DNA from: Cycas panzhihuaensis | Taxonomy: Eukaryota > Cycadophyta | Length of the DNA: 64,000 nucleotides | Reading direction: 5' to 3' | NCBI GenBank assembly: GCA_023213395.1 | Contig: CM041465.1 | Span: 104,849,741 to 104,913,740, forward strand | Part shown: in pieces, positions 9,518 through 20,860 of the stretch | Layout: every line of letters starts with the position of its first letter | Numbering within the stretch: the stretch's first letter is position 1 | Translations under genes and position numbers: made by a program | The notes under the pieces: model-generated | Told to the model about the DNA's origin: nothing | What the model saw: the letters and a program-made list of their open reading frames with translations, nothing else | Database searches by the model: none

Positions 9518-11923
9518 GTTGTATGAAGAAAGTGTATTAAGCTAGATTCATTCACTCAACCTGAACAAGGTATGTCAAATCAACAAAAGGGCTTGAAAAA
9601 CTATGTAAATACCTCTCAACATCAACCTTCTAGCGTTTTCAATGAAGAGCCAGTTGAGGAGCATCAATATGAAACTTGGGATCTTCTACACTTTAGGGTG
9701 AACAACATTTCATTCACTTCTGATTGCCTTGTAAATATCTGCAGCAGCAACAACCTATCTTGCAATAAAGCCAACTTCAGGTATCACAACAGCAGCACAC
9801 AAGCTCAGCTATTTCAATGACAACCATCCTTAAAACAACCAAATTCAATGCAACAGGAGTTGCTGTTAAGACTTCAGGACAAACAGATTATGGCAACATC
9901 TTGTAAATGAAGTGAGTTTCTATAAAGCCTTCTTGGTGCTTTCACATAATATAATCTGTAAGACTGCACCCAGTTGTTAATGGTATATGTAAACTCCTCT
10001 AGCCGCTCTTTTCTGTCTAACTTTGAGTTTTTCCCAATTAAAGTCTTAGACATGATTGCCAGAATGTCATGTCCATTAAATTTTATAGTTCCCAACTCAT
10101 CAATGAGTTTAAATCCCTCAATATATTCTAGCTCTGGACCAATTCTTCAACCAAATTCAAGTTCTGAAGAGGAACCATATCGTGCCAATAAGCATGTGCT
10201 TAGCATATTCAGAAACCTCACAACCCTAAATTATGCATGAATTTCCACCTATCAATCTATCATTATACTCCCCGCCATCATTTGTTTAAAAATTACAATC
10301 CAAGTAGCATCAATTCCGTTCCTCCCTGTCTCAAAAGACTATGTATTTGAGTAGGTATCAATTCAACCCCTATCTCTAGGCCTCCTTTTTCTTAACCTCA
10401 AAAGGTTACATCATTGGTTAATTTCCCAAATGTAATAAGAGTGGTTGCTCTTGCACTTACCTAGCAATTGGCAACTTAATGTGTTTTTAAAACACCGTGC
10501 TACATTCTTAATTTTTTTGAAGTACTATGAGACCATGGACGATCTATTTCACTGCTAGCATGGTCACTTAGCATGCCCAGATTCTTTTTCTTATCATTTT
10601 CTAGTCATACATAATCGATGGATGACTGCATTCTCCTCAAAGAATTGGGTGGTCACATCTCTATCACGATTAGGTGCTTCTCATTTTTGTGAATTGAAGA
10701 CAACCTCTTTTCTCCTGTTTGCAAGTCGTGCTCAACTTAGTAAGCCACCATCTGCCAATGATGAAGATGCTTGGAGATGAATGTTGCAATGAAAGATCTA
10801 AATAATCTACCCATGACCCTTGGCATTGAATTTCAAAGCAGTAAACACTCTTTACAAAATGTGTCCTATAAGTTTTGCCCGATCTTTGATCTTAGCCTCT
10901 AATCTCGCATAACAACATACCATTTAAAGGCGTCTTGGTGATGATGACCTTACTATGCCCACAGGTCTGTTATGCTTTCTGCCAGAGCACACAGACAGAT
11001 CTACCTCAATATTCTATCATGGAACTGCCCACAATTGTCTTACGACTCTTCCACTCTCGATCGATTGGTTCAATATTTACACATTCAGAGTTAATCTTGT
11101 GTGGGTTGCCACAACTCTGACCTCCTCCGTCACACATCTTTGCTCACACATGGATGATCTATTTGGCTTTGATTTCTTCAGATGTCATTAGGTCTTCATA
11201 TCTTAGCTCACTAAAATCTTTCCTTAAACTCGTTTATCACGATAATATGTGTTTCAACCCATGTTTCAACTCAGAACTTCAACTCCCATGGACACTTTCA
11301 ATTTCAATTAATGAAGAGGTCCAAGCTCTCAAAGCAAGTCTCCACACAAATGTTTTAAATCATCCATGTAGAGGTGTTTGTCCAATTAGATATATACCCA
11401 GGTTGTACCAGAAGGACAGACCTCAATGGGATTACAGTAGCACAAACTTCCTCTTATCTACAAGTACAGCAAGCAACCCAGAATAGGATTATAGTAGCAC
11501 AAGCTTTCTCTTCTTATTACGGGATTAACAAGCACAAATAGTTTGGTAGAAGGTTATCAAACCCCTAATGTTAGGGTTTATCTTAACAATTCATACTTTA
11601 TGCACAACGCTCATCACAACTTCTCCATAGACAAAGAATCATGTGGCAGCAAAGATTTCACTCATGATAGTATTTCAGAGGAGTTTTCATGATCTTAAAT
11701 CTTTAATATTCTCCAAAACAGATCTTAAGAGTAGATACTGTGCAAACCAAGTTCAAAGACCAATAATTTTTTTCACATAGCACAAGAGTGATGTTACCTG
11801 GCACACTCCTTAAAACTTCTCTTCAATCTAGCACCCACTTGAGAAAGCCACCTCCTTGCTTGAATGCTTTATCCTCTACTAGACTTCTCCTCTCTCGATC
11901 TTCTTCTTACAGCAAGATGGCCT
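9518..11923. other. Copia-2 interior of unknown origin
   Basis: About 2.4 kb between the Gag-like frame and the primer site. Short frames on both strands show no family motif. It is longer than a normal copia leader, so it may be captured or unrelated sequence, but I cannot identify a source. Confidence 0.4.
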
Positions 11924-11935
11924 ACTCCGATACCA

Positions 11936-12328
11936 TGTTAGATTTTAACATGGAGATATTCATCACCAACAATATCCAGTAATATCAATAAATAGAATAA
12001 AGCTTGTATTAACATAATACAAATCAGAACATTCATGAATCATGGACACAACATGAGTCTTAATGATAATTTGATTACATACATTACCTCAACCACCTTT
12101 ATATACAAAATAGGTAGGAGAACATGTAAGAAATGTGATGCGTGTGGGACAAATACCTCTAACCTAGCCAATGACATTACACCAACTAACTAACCAATGA
12201 GCTTCTATCTTCCCACATAATATTATAATAATGAATGACCCTTGGACCCTAATACTTAAGACTATGACTATTGACCCTAAGACACACTTTATTTAAACAC
12301 ATATAACATTAAACATTATACTCTAACA
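11936..12328 (-). repeat. Copia-2 5' LTR
   Basis: 393-bp LTR. Its inner edge at 11936 abuts the minus-strand primer site TGGTATCGGAGT (11924-11935); its outer edge abuts GTAGT at 12329-12333. Confidence 0.9.
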
Positions 12329-12333
12329 GTAGT

Positions 12334-12560
12334 CATAATTTTATACATCCCAAATTTGTAGAGAAGTGCAAACTTAAGGCACAATCTCACAAGATGAAAT
12401 GGATAATTCACATGGCTAATGGCAACAAAAGAAAGGTAACAGAATTCATACCTTCTTGTCCATTAGATTGGGAAACATGGTCCACTAGAGTTACATTTCA
12501 AGTTCTACTAGTTGGTGATTATGATGTTATTGGTATGGAATGGTTGGAGGACCATCATGC
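12334..12560 (+). pseudogene. Gypsy retropepsin, middle part
   Basis: Continues the protease interrupted at 7667: HNFIHPKFVEKC, a 60-codon open stretch from 12394, and the C-terminal retropepsin motif GDYDVIGMEWLEDHHAKL (GMDWL in relatives). Copia-3 is inserted after AK of the last motif and the frame resumes at 19735. This is the RVP_2-type protease of Ty3/gypsy elements. Confidence 0.85.
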
Positions 12561-12565
12561 AAAAT

Positions 12566-12761
12566 TGTCAAAATAATTAGAATAGATGAAGAAAATGCTT
12601 CAATTCATTAATGAAAGAGAAATACTCTCGTATAAATACATCATGTGTATATATGAGAGCCTATGCATGTAGGCCAAATGTTAAAGAAGGATTAAACACA
12701 TAACTTTCAAGTTAACTTTAAAAAATATAAACATAAAGGATAAAATATTATTGCTCTAACA
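12566..12761 (-). repeat. Copia-3 3' LTR
   Basis: 196-bp LTR starting TGTCAAAATAATTAG and ending CTCTAACA; the minus-strand purine tract GGAGAGGG follows inside at 12762-12769. Confidence 0.88.
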
Positions 12762-13061
12762 CCCTCTCCTAATATTTTATCTTTTATCTTTAATACCAAA
12801 CAATTGTTTGAAGTATTAGAATTTGTCTTTTGATAGTGGCTTTGTAAGGATATCAGCAAGTTATTCTTCACTGGTATAGTACAGTAGATCTATCTCTTTT
12901 GCTTGTACTTTTTCATTAATAAAGTGATGATGGACTTCAATGTGTTTCATTCTGGCATGAAACACTAGATTCTTTGTCATTTTGATAACACTCTGGTTAT
13001 CACAAAAAGTGGAGGTAGATTGGCTTTGTTCATATTTTAAATCTTTAAGTAGTTGCTTGAT

Positions 13062-13472
13062 CTATACTACTTCACATGTGGCACTGGCAACTACCTTGTA
13101 TTCTACTTTGTTGGATGATAGAGTTACAATGGGTTGTTTCTTGCTACTCCAAGATGTAACAACAGACCCAAGTGAGAAATAATAACTTGTTGTAGATTTC
13201 CTTTCTTGTCGATCTTTAACCCAATCTGAATCACCATAGCCAATTAACTGAATATTTGAAGCTTTGGTATAATTTAGGCCCATTGTTGAAGTGTACTTGA
13301 GAATTCTCTTAGCAACATTCCAATGAGAAACCTTTGGATGTTGCATATATCTAGAGACTATTCTGATTAAATATAAAATATCTAGTCTGGTGGCTATAAG
13401 ATAAATATGACTACATACTAGTTGTTTATACAAGGTTTTGTCCATTCGCTGTCTATCATCATCAACAATCAA
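13062..13472 (-). pseudogene. Copia-3 RNase H domain
   Basis: 136-codon frame running from the RT connection region (YLIATRLDILYLIRIVSRYM, HPKVSHWNVAKRILKY) into RNase H: GYGDSDWVKD (usually CDSDWAGD), RKSTTSYYFSLG, SWSSKKQPIVTLSS and VEYKVVASA. The order of motifs is intact, but it is detached by frameshift from the RT at 13462-13701. Confidence 0.88.
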
Positions 13473-14190
13473 GACACATCTTGTTTCTATTGGAGTGACA
13501 GCTATTGCAATTCTCCATTTTAAACTTTTTAAGAAGATTTCTTATATATTTTGTCTGGGATATAAAAATAGAATCTTTTTGTTGATTAACTTCAATACCA
13601 AGATAGTAATGAAGTAAACCCATGTCTATCATTTTAAATTCCTTTTCCATTTGGAATTTAATTTTATAGATTGTGTCATTGTTATTTCCTGTAACTATCA
13701 TATCATCTGCATAAACTACAATGATAGTGATTAAATTGTTTTTGTTTATTTTAACATATAAATTAGGATCAAAGTCACGTCTACAGAAACCTTTTTGATT
13801 GAGATGTTGATATAATTTAGGATGCCATGCTCTGGGTGCTTGTTTTAAACCATACGAGGCCTTTTTTAGTTTACAAACAAGATGTTCTTTACCCTTTTTT
13901 GTATATCCTGTCGATTACTGCATGTACACTTCTTCAATCAAATCTTCATTTAGGAAGGCACTTTAATATCAAGTTGCATGATGTTCTATCTAAATTGTGT
14001 TGTCATGGCTATAACTATTCTTATATTTATTAACTTAGGTACTGGTAAAAAAAATTCTTCGTAGTCAATACCTATTGTTTGACTATAATCTTTTGTTACC
14101 AGTCTTGCCTTGTATTTTTCAATAGTACCATTAGATTTTTCTTTTATTTTATACGCCCACTTGCAACTAACAATGGGTTTATCTTTGGGA
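13462..14190 (-). pseudogene. Copia-3 reverse transcriptase, decayed
   Basis: 13462-13701 is open and carries the region after the catalytic box: KEFKMIDMGLLHYYLGIEV and FISQTKYIRNLLKKF. The YADDMIVTG catalytic box lies at its start (about 13685-13712; Ala where Copia-1 has Val). Upstream to about 14190, RT sequence such as KLKKASYGLKQAPRAWH can be read with interruptions. Motif order matches Copia-1. Not functional. Confidence 0.75.
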
Positions 14191-14579
14191 GCATCAATTA
14201 ATTCCTAGGTCTTATTCTTTTTTATAGCATTGATTTCAGCATCCATAGCCTTTTGCCATTCTAAATGAGTACATGCTTCTGAGTAGTTTTGTGGTTCAAC
14301 AGAACACATTAAACTTTGATGCTTTTGTGATCTAATTCTTTATTAGAAAACATTACTTTCTGATTCTTCAAGAGTCTTAATGTACCATTTTGGTAATTTC
14401 ATTGGCGCATTATTGCTGATTCTTTGAGAAAAATATTGTTCATCCTCAAAGAAATTTTGTTTAGCTTTAGAGGAAACTTGTTCTTATTTAAAAATGCCTT
14501 GTTCACTTTCTTCCTGAAGTTCACTTACTAATGTATCTTTTTCTGCTATAGTGACTTCAAAAATCTCCTCAACCAAAAC

Positions 14580-15120
14580 AATTATTTTTGAACCTCCTTT
14601 AGCTTGTCTTTATATTATTTTATCTTTCTGATTTGTATGTTCATCAAAGATTACATCCCTACTAACATAAACTCTATTTGTTTTTGGGTTTATGCATATG
14701 TATGCTTTGAATTTATTGCTATAGACAATCATAATGGATTCAATACTTTTATCATCTAGCTTAATTCTCTTTTTATTAGGGATATAAACATAAACTTTGT
14801 TAACAAAGATTTTGATATGACTTACATATGGTTTTCTTCCAATCTCAGCTTCTTCATGAGTTATCTTGTCCAGAGCTTGAGTAGGACTTCTACTAATAAG
14901 ATATACTATTGTGTTAACTGTTTTGACCTAGTATGCTTTTGTCATTGTTTTTTCATTTACCATACTTCAAACCATCTCAACTATTATTCTATTCATTCGT
15001 TCAGCTACACCATTTGACTGTGGTATATATGGAGTAATGATATATTTCTGTATTCCACATAGATTTGTCTGAACCAATTCCAACATTTTTGTGCTCTCCA
15101 CGTACTTTTTTGGAATGGAG
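14580..15120 (-). pseudogene. Copia-3 integrase C-terminal part with core deletion
   Basis: In broken minus-strand frames one can read [12 protein letters not shown] (with the last acidic residue of the DDE triad), SRSPTQALDKITHEEAEIG, KRIKLDDKSIESIMI and NRVYVSRDVIFDE, the same series as in Copia-1. Just upstream, near 15060, the sequence passes almost directly from the end of the HHCC region to this third block. The part with the first two catalytic Asp residues is therefore missing. Confidence 0.7.
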
Positions 15121-15129
15121 TTTGGTGTA

Positions 15130-15402
15130 GTTTGCCAATTATACAACGTTTTTATATAAAAGAATCAAAAGACATATCAGGAAGACCATTCATCATATTA
15201 GAAATTTTTAATAATTCTAATAATTTGTTTGCAATGTGTCCATACTTTGGATGTCATATTTCATTGACAGAACTATTAATAAGGGATTTTACAGAAGAAA
15301 CAAGCAGAACAAGAGTGGAGATCAACTTGTTAAAATTGTCAATCTCAACCCTTTCTACTATTACAACACTATTATTTTTCATGTCACATATGAAACACCT
15401 TC
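15130..15402 (-). pseudogene. Copia-3 pre-integrase region, left of the nested element
   Basis: The minus strand continues the protease/pre-integrase reading from the other side of the nested element: CFICDMKNNSVVI (inside the 45-bp duplicate), then HIANKLLELLKISNMMNGLPDM, the copia gag-pre-integrase region. Confidence 0.65.
15358..15402. repeat. 45-bp duplication, left copy
   Basis: Identical over 45 bases to 17485-17529. It abuts the outer end of the left LTR of the nested element at 15403. In the host copia frame it encodes 15 pre-integrase residues. Confidence 0.92.
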
Positions 15403-15669
15403 TGTAGTGAGCCTGCACCACATGTTAGAGAGGGCTATGACCCTCCATCATATGAGGATTAATAGGATTGGTTGACATAAAGGTAGGAATATAATAATAT
15501 GGGGGTGAGTGTTATATATACCCCCCTCTATTATAAAGAGAAGAGAATATGATATGATGATATGTTAACAGATGTTCTTCGGAACCCTTCCTTCTTCTTT
15601 CATCTTATTTCTTTTATTTCTCTTTATATTTCTTTATATTGATTTGGTTACAGGATTAGTCATGTAACA
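15403..15669 (+). repeat. Nested gag-only element, 5' LTR
   Basis: 267-bp LTR; the two bases AG separate it from the primer binding site at 15672-15684. Confidence 0.9.
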
Positions 15670-15671
15670 AG

Positions 15672-15684
15672 TGGTATCAAAGAC
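15672..15684 (+). other. Primer binding site of the nested gag-only element
   Basis: TGGTATCAAAGAC, a variant of the tRNA-Met site TGGTATCAGAGC, two bases inside the 5' LTR. Confidence 0.8.
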
Positions 15685-16421
15685 ATTTTCTGATCCATAC
15701 AAGAACTAGGGATCCATTTTTTGGCCACATTTTTTTTTTCAAAGTTTTTGGCATATGGAAGTTCTACTCGTTGGAAGAAAAAACGAAAGATTCTTAACAA
15801 ATCATCAGAGAATTTGAGACGAAAGAGCCCATGCCATCAATTTTGAGTGGTTATAGTGTTGGTTTTGGCGAAACGTTACAAAAATTATAGCTGATTTAAT
15901 TTCAACCTACTTTTCCGTCACCATATTTTTGGGACAAATCTGCAACCTCAACTTCAAAGAGCCATAACTTTAGCTACAGGTGTCCAAATGACCTTAATTT
16001 TATTTTTATTCTGTGCATTTTTAAATTTTCTTTCAAATGGAAGTGGTTTGACGTCAATTAGAGGTCAGAGCAAAGAGTTATTGGCATTTTATTAGAAGGT
16101 ACTATCACAGTCCTTAGAAACCCTAGCAACAAATTTCTTAAACAGCTATAACTTTTGATTTAGATGTCAGAATTCGATTCCGTCTGAACTGTTGGAATCA
16201 TATTTTAATGGCCATGAATTTTATCTATATTTTATATACTTTTGAACCATATTTTTTTCAGAATTAAAATTTTAACGTTAAAATTCCTATATTGTATTTT
16301 TTGTCGTTCAGACTTTAGCCACAAAACCATTGCTCTTAATGCCTAATATCTCTTTTTTGTATTAAAATTGGGGAATAATTGGCTATAGACATCGTCTAAT
16401 CTCTCCCACATTTATATTATT

Positions 16422-16811
16422 ATGGCTAAAAAAAGGCCCATATCTCATACATTTAATGCTGATGGGACTCTTTCTGTAGATGATTGGGTTATCGATATAT
16501 ATCTATATTTAGAATTGTTTGACAATAACTATAGGAGCAATGAAACTATGTGTAAAGTAGCCTCATTGTATCTACAAGGAGAGTCTTACCATTGGTTTAA
16601 AGAGTGGTATCAAACTAGTCCACTTATTTCAATTTTTTTTCTACAAGCAGCTCTCCGTACAAAATATGATGCTTCTTGGTGGAAGGAGATGGAAAACCTT
16701 GAACAAGACAAACAAGAAGCCTGCAAAATACTTGGGAAGTATAATCAAAAGGTGGAACAAGGAATTCTCCCCACTCCTCAGAGTCAAGAGCAAAAGAAAG
16801 ATGATAAGTGA
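16422..16811 (+). CDS. Gag-like protein of the small LTR element
   Basis: Open frame of 129 codons from ATG. The centre reads MCKVASLYLQGESYHWFKEWYQ, the hallmark of the Retrotrans_gag family (A..YL.G.A..W...W), which is gypsy-type rather than copia-type Gag. The C-terminus is Lys/Gln-rich and lacks a zinc knuckle. The frame is intact in this copy, though the family is usually longer, so it may be a shortened capsid-like protein. No protease follows before the purine tract. Confidence 0.65.
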   Translation: MAKKRPISHTFNADGTLSVDDWVIDIYLYLELFDNNYRSNETMCKVASLYLQGESYHWFKEWYQTSPLISIFFLQAALRTKYDASWWKEMENLEQDKQEACKILGKYNQKVEQGILPTPQSQEQKKDDK

Positions 16812-17217
16812 GAAAATGAGCACCGGCATAACATAGTAGAAACTGTTTGTCATTCCACACCACTAGTCGTAGTCAAGGACAAGGAAGAACACCACTCATC
16901 AAAAGTTGGAGCACAAACTAAAGTGGGACCTTATCGACACCCACATTATCAGGAGACTCGGTGTTAAAACACTCATCATGTAAAGCCCTCACAAACTAAG
17001 TATCCCAGACATGCAAATCATTTAAGCTTAAGGTTCCAAGGTCACAAAGATTTTGGACACATAAAGATCTACTTGGGATGGATAGATCCTTACTCTATGC
17101 GTAGATTTTCGGACAACCTTCGATGGACTTATAGGTTGGAGACTAGTAGCAAGAGGTGGTCACATGCATATATATATCATGATGCTTCAAGGGCGAAGCA
17201 TCTGAGGGGAGAGGGAA

Positions 17218-17484
17218 TGTAGTGAGCCTACACCACATGTTAGAGAGTGCTATGACCCTCCATCATATGAGGATTAATAGGATTGGTTGACATAAAGGTA
17301 GAAATATAATAATATAGGGGTGAGTGTTATATATACCCCACTCTATTATAAAGAGAGGAGAATATGATATGATGATATGTTAATGGATGTTCTTCGAAAC
17401 TCTACCTTCTTCTTTCATCGTATTTCTTATATTTCTCTTTATATTTCTTTATATTGATTTGGTTACAAGATTAGTCATGTAACA
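17218..17484 (+). repeat. Nested gag-only element, 3' LTR
   Basis: 267-bp LTR preceded by the purine tract GAGGGGAGAGGGAA at 17204-17217 and followed by the right copy of the 45-bp duplication. Confidence 0.9.
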
Positions 17485-17529
17485 CTATTACAACACTATT
17501 ATTTTTCATGTCACATATGAAACACCTTC
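17485..17529. repeat. 45-bp duplication, right copy
   Basis: Identical to 15358-15402; begins at the base after the right LTR. Confidence 0.92.
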
Positions 17530-17731
17530 CATCCTCATCAAAGATAACTCTAAGCCTCTTTTTCCTTAATTGAGATACACACAAGAGATTCTTTTTTAAC
17601 CTTGGGATATAGAGGACTTCACCTATTTTTTTAACTTTATCATTGATTAGGACTACAATTGTTCCTTTGCCTTTAATTTGTAAAGGAAAGTTGTTACTAA
17701 GTTCAAAAGCTTTGTTAAGAAAATATGGCCT

Positions 17732-18076
17732 TCACATCTCAAACCAGTCTTTTCTCCCTGTCATGTGATTGGACGCTCCAGATTCTATGTACCAATCTTC
17801 ATCGTTGTAAGTGTGCATGGCCAAGGTTATGATGAAAGCAGTACCTTCATCTTCTTCTTCAAATTGTTCATTATTGTAATTCCCTTTTATTATCTTCCCT
17901 CTCTGAATTTTAGCTTGTCTTTGAAGACAACAGCTGGAAGAATGTCCCGATCTCCCACAATAATAACAATTTGGCAAATTATAAGTTCTGCAATCACTAG
18001 CGAAGTGTCCATATCTTTCATAATGAAAGCAAACTCTAGATTCTCGAGAGGAAGATCTACTTCTCCCTTTTGACAT
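17732..18076 (-). pseudogene. Copia-3 zinc knuckles and protease
   Basis: A 114-codon open frame with two CCHC-like boxes: CFHYERYGHFASDC, whose second Cys is Tyr, and CYYCGRSGHSSSCC. An acidic stretch follows, then the protease motif WYIESGASNHMTG. The usual motif is DSGA, so the catalytic Asp is replaced by Glu. The equivalent segment in Copia-1 keeps Asp. The frame continues past 17731 into the pre-integrase region with stops. Confidence 0.85.
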
Positions 18077-18277
18077 CCATGCAGTTATACCCTGTCCTTC
18101 TAGAGCCCATGCAAACCTATTATGATTTTCAGTTGCAGTTTTTGTCCATTCTCTGGTAGGTTTGCTTATACTTCTTACTATGCTTTCGAAGCAACCTCAG
18201 CTTCCCATACTTAGCCTTAAAAGAAAGGCTTCTTCTATTTCAATCTCTTCCTTATATCTTTTGATTCTTTATTCTTA

Positions 18278-18760
18278 CTACAACATATGCTCTGTGAATG
18301 TTTCAAAAGACATATTTGTTGTTGTATGTACTCTAATTATAAGTGTGTTTAACATAGTATCAAATGATTTTGGCAATTTATTGATTGTGAGACGCATCAG
18401 TTCAGAATCAGGTATTGTTTCTCCTGTAGAAGCTAAACTAGTTTTAATTTCAACAATCGTAATAATAAAACTTGAGACAACTTCTTCTTCTAAATGAATT
18501 TTATACAATTGTTCTATGATAGATATTATTTGGGCTTCATTCTTCTGGTTATAAAAAGAGACTAAAATTTTCTAGGCATTTGGGAAAGTAGTAGCAGCAC
18601 CAATGTGACTCAACAAAGAATCTCCAACAGACAACATGATTGTAGCATGTGCAATCCTATCCCTTTCTTTCCAACTGATTATATCTACCATATCAGTAGG
18701 TTTTGCTTCTTTTTCAGTGGCAATGTCCCATGCATTTTTTGCCATTAAAAGTCCCTGCAT
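18278..18760 (-). pseudogene. Copia-3 Gag segments
   Basis: Two frames. 18572-18760 has MAKNAWDI and SWKERDRIAHATIMLSVGDSLL, and 18278-18508 has LNKLPKSFDTMLNTL-like UBN2 sequence (INKLPKSFDTML). Both correspond to the Gag of Copia-1 at 5465-5866. A frameshift near 18510-18570 separates them. Confidence 0.8.
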
Positions 18761-19516
18761 TTTTAACTTTCAGGTGCTATAATTTTGTCCAATGAGTCTG
18801 TATGAATACACAAGGGAAAATAATAAAGTGTGTATTGAAAAAAACTAATAAACATGAGAAAAGATAGGCAACAAACCATACAACTGTATAATTGTACGAA
18901 AAAGTTCACTATACGGATCAAGAAAAAAATGTACTCAAATTAAAACTTGTATTATGCTCTTTCCAAATTTGTAAAAAAAAAAAATGAATCTACCTTCTAG
19001 TTTGCTTAGAAATTTTCTCGAACGTCGTATGACCGAATAGGGTTTTGAAGAGAAAATTGCTTAGATCTTCACAAATACTTGATGAAATTTATCAAACTTG
19101 GATGCAATAAAAAGATATTGTCCAAACAAGGATTTTGGGACATATTTTACTTAATAAAACGAAATAAAATGAAAGAAATTTGAGATCAAAACTTCAAACC
19201 CATGCCCCTATAAAATTGAGTTTTTCTGCTTATTGAGACAAAATTTAAATTCGTGCCTTTAAAACAAATTATTGTCCTTTGTCAGATGAATCTACACACC
19301 AAATTTCGTCAAATTCTTAGCACTTGAAATTTTCGTGTCTGTATAGTTTCGTACTATAATTAATGAATTCAGAAAAGAGTCTTCTCTTTCTTTAAAAACT
19401 TCAAGATGTTAAAAAACTTTTAACACTTTTCGATCTGGCCTCTCTCAGATTAAGTTCTTCAAAAAATTCTTCTTTAATACTTTCAATCTAGCTTCTCCTA
19501 GATTTTTAATAGACCT

Positions 19517-19528
19517 ACTCTGATACCA
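19517..19528 (-). other. Copia-3 primer binding site
   Basis: The minus strand reads TGGTATCAGAGT directly beside the 5' LTR at 19529; tRNA-Met type. Confidence 0.88.
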
Positions 19529-19734
19529 TATCAGAACAATTGGAATAGATAAAGAAAATACTTTAATTCATTAATGACAGAGAAATACTCTCATATAAAT
19601 ACACCATGTGTACATATGAGAGTCTATACATGAAGGCCAAGTGTCAACATTATATTAAAGAGGGATTGGACACATAACCCTCAAGTTAACTTTAGAAAAC
19701 ATAAACATAAAAGATAAAACATTATTACTCTAAC
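19529..19734 (-). repeat. Copia-3 5' LTR
   Basis: 206-bp LTR ending CTCTAACA. Its first bases TATCAG have lost the canonical TG that the other copy retains. Confidence 0.88.
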
Positions 19735-20860
19735 AAAAACTTGATTGTTATGAGAAATTAATTAAATATTTGGATGATGGAAAGCCTAAAATTATTCAAG
19801 GAAAGAAGATTTTAGCTAGTGTACAATAGATTTCTGTTATGCAAGTGAAGAAACATTTAAGGAAAGTTTGTATGGCATAAGCAACCCATGTTCACAAAGA
19901 AGAGATAAATAATGGACTCAATCTTGATGACCCCCCTATTGTGCAAGAGTTTAAGGATGTGTTCTCAGATGAATTACCTAGGTTACCTCTAAAAAGAGAT
20001 GTAGATTATGCCATAAAGAGATTGTGCTAGGGATGGAAGTAGTATCCAAAGCTCCTATCGATTAGCTACAACAGAATTAGCAGAGTTGAAGATGCATTTA
20101 CAGGATATGTTGGATAAAGGTTTCATTAGGCCAAGAATTTCACCATGGGGTGTTGTAGTGTTGTTTGTAAAGAAGAAGGATGGAATATTAAGGATGTGTA
20201 TTGATTACAGACAGTTGAATAAAGCCACAATTAAGAACAAGTATCTATTGCCCAAGATCGAGGACTTGTTTGATCAAATAAAAAGTGCAATGTTGTTCAC
20301 TAAGATTGATATGAGGTTAGGGTACTACTAGATCAGAATAATGGATGAAGACATTTTCAAGATAGCCTCCAGAACAAGGTATGGATAATATGATAAACAA
20401 CGTGTTTGGGGACTACTTAGATAAATTTATTGTTGTGTTCATTGATGATATACTGATTTATTCTAAGACAAATGAGGAGCATGAAGAACACTTATGAATT
20501 GTGCTGCAACTACTTCAAGAGCATAAATTGTATGCTAAATTCAACAAGTGTGAATTTTACAAGGAAGAAGTGCATTACTTAGGACATGTCATTTTAGCAA
20601 CAAGGATCTTTGTTGATCCACATAAGGTAATGGTAATCATGGATTAACCATCACCCCAAAATGTGCATAAAGTAAGAAGTCTTATGGGTCTTGTTGGATA
20701 TTACAGAAGGTATGCGAAAATTTTCTCTAGAACAATAGTTCCCATTACTTCATTGCAAAAGAAAAATGTTAAGTTTGAATGGACATAATTGTGTGAGAAA
20801 AGATTCTAGTTGTTGAAGAAACTACTCACAATAGCACCTATTCTTGTTGTGGCAGATCCA
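19735..20860 (+). pseudogene. Gypsy reverse transcriptase region
   Basis: The frame resumes from the protease and runs into RT: PPIVQEFKDVFSDELPRLP, then an open stretch at 20086-20331 with [39 protein letters not shown] and [21 protein letters not shown] is followed by a stop where QI is expected. The catalytic box reads [11 protein letters not shown] near 20437 (FIDD for YVDD). Several stops and a short deletion after ASRTRYG make it a pseudogene. Confidence 0.88.

Larger units (their letters stand above)
7668..12328 (-). mobile_element. Copia-2: LTR element with little recognisable coding sequence
   Basis: Two LTRs (7668-8039, 372 bp; 11936-12328, 393 bp) starting TGTTAG and ending CTAACA are flanked by the 5-bp duplication GTAGT (7663-7667 and 12329-12333). 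A minus-strand purine tract lies at 8040-8048, and a tRNA-Met-like primer site with one change (TGGTATCGGAGT) at 11924-11935. The LTRs differ at many sites and by small indels (roughly 93 percent identity by eye). The 3.9-kb interior has only a Gag-like frame and no protease, integrase or RT that I can find, so it depended on other elements to move. Confidence 0.9.
15403..17484 (+). mobile_element. Small gag-only LTR element nested in Copia-3
   Basis: Two 267-bp LTRs (15403-15669 and 17218-17484) start TGTAGTGAGCC and end ATGTAACA. A primer site TGGTATCAAAGAC lies at 15672-15684 and a purine tract at 17204-17217. The 1.55-kb interior has one Gag frame and no protease, RT or integrase, like the small gag-carrying non-autonomous elements (TR-GAG type) described in plants. 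The LTRs are roughly 94 percent identical by eye. The flanking repeats are 45 bp long instead of the normal 4-6. Confidence 0.92.
12566..19734 (-). mobile_element. Copia-3: Ty1/copia element nested in the gypsy protease
   Basis: LTRs at 12566-12761 (196 bp) and 19529-19734 (206 bp; a 10-bp indel and many substitutions), flanked by AAAAT (12561-12565) and AAAAC (19735-19739). The gypsy reading frame shows AAAAC to be the original site, so the left copy has mutated. The minus strand carries a primer site TGGTATCAGAGT, gag, knuckles, protease, integrase remnants, RT and RNase H, and a purine tract. Without the element inserted at 15403-17484 and its duplication the length is 5042 bp, normal for copia. 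It is older than Copia-1. Confidence 0.92.
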
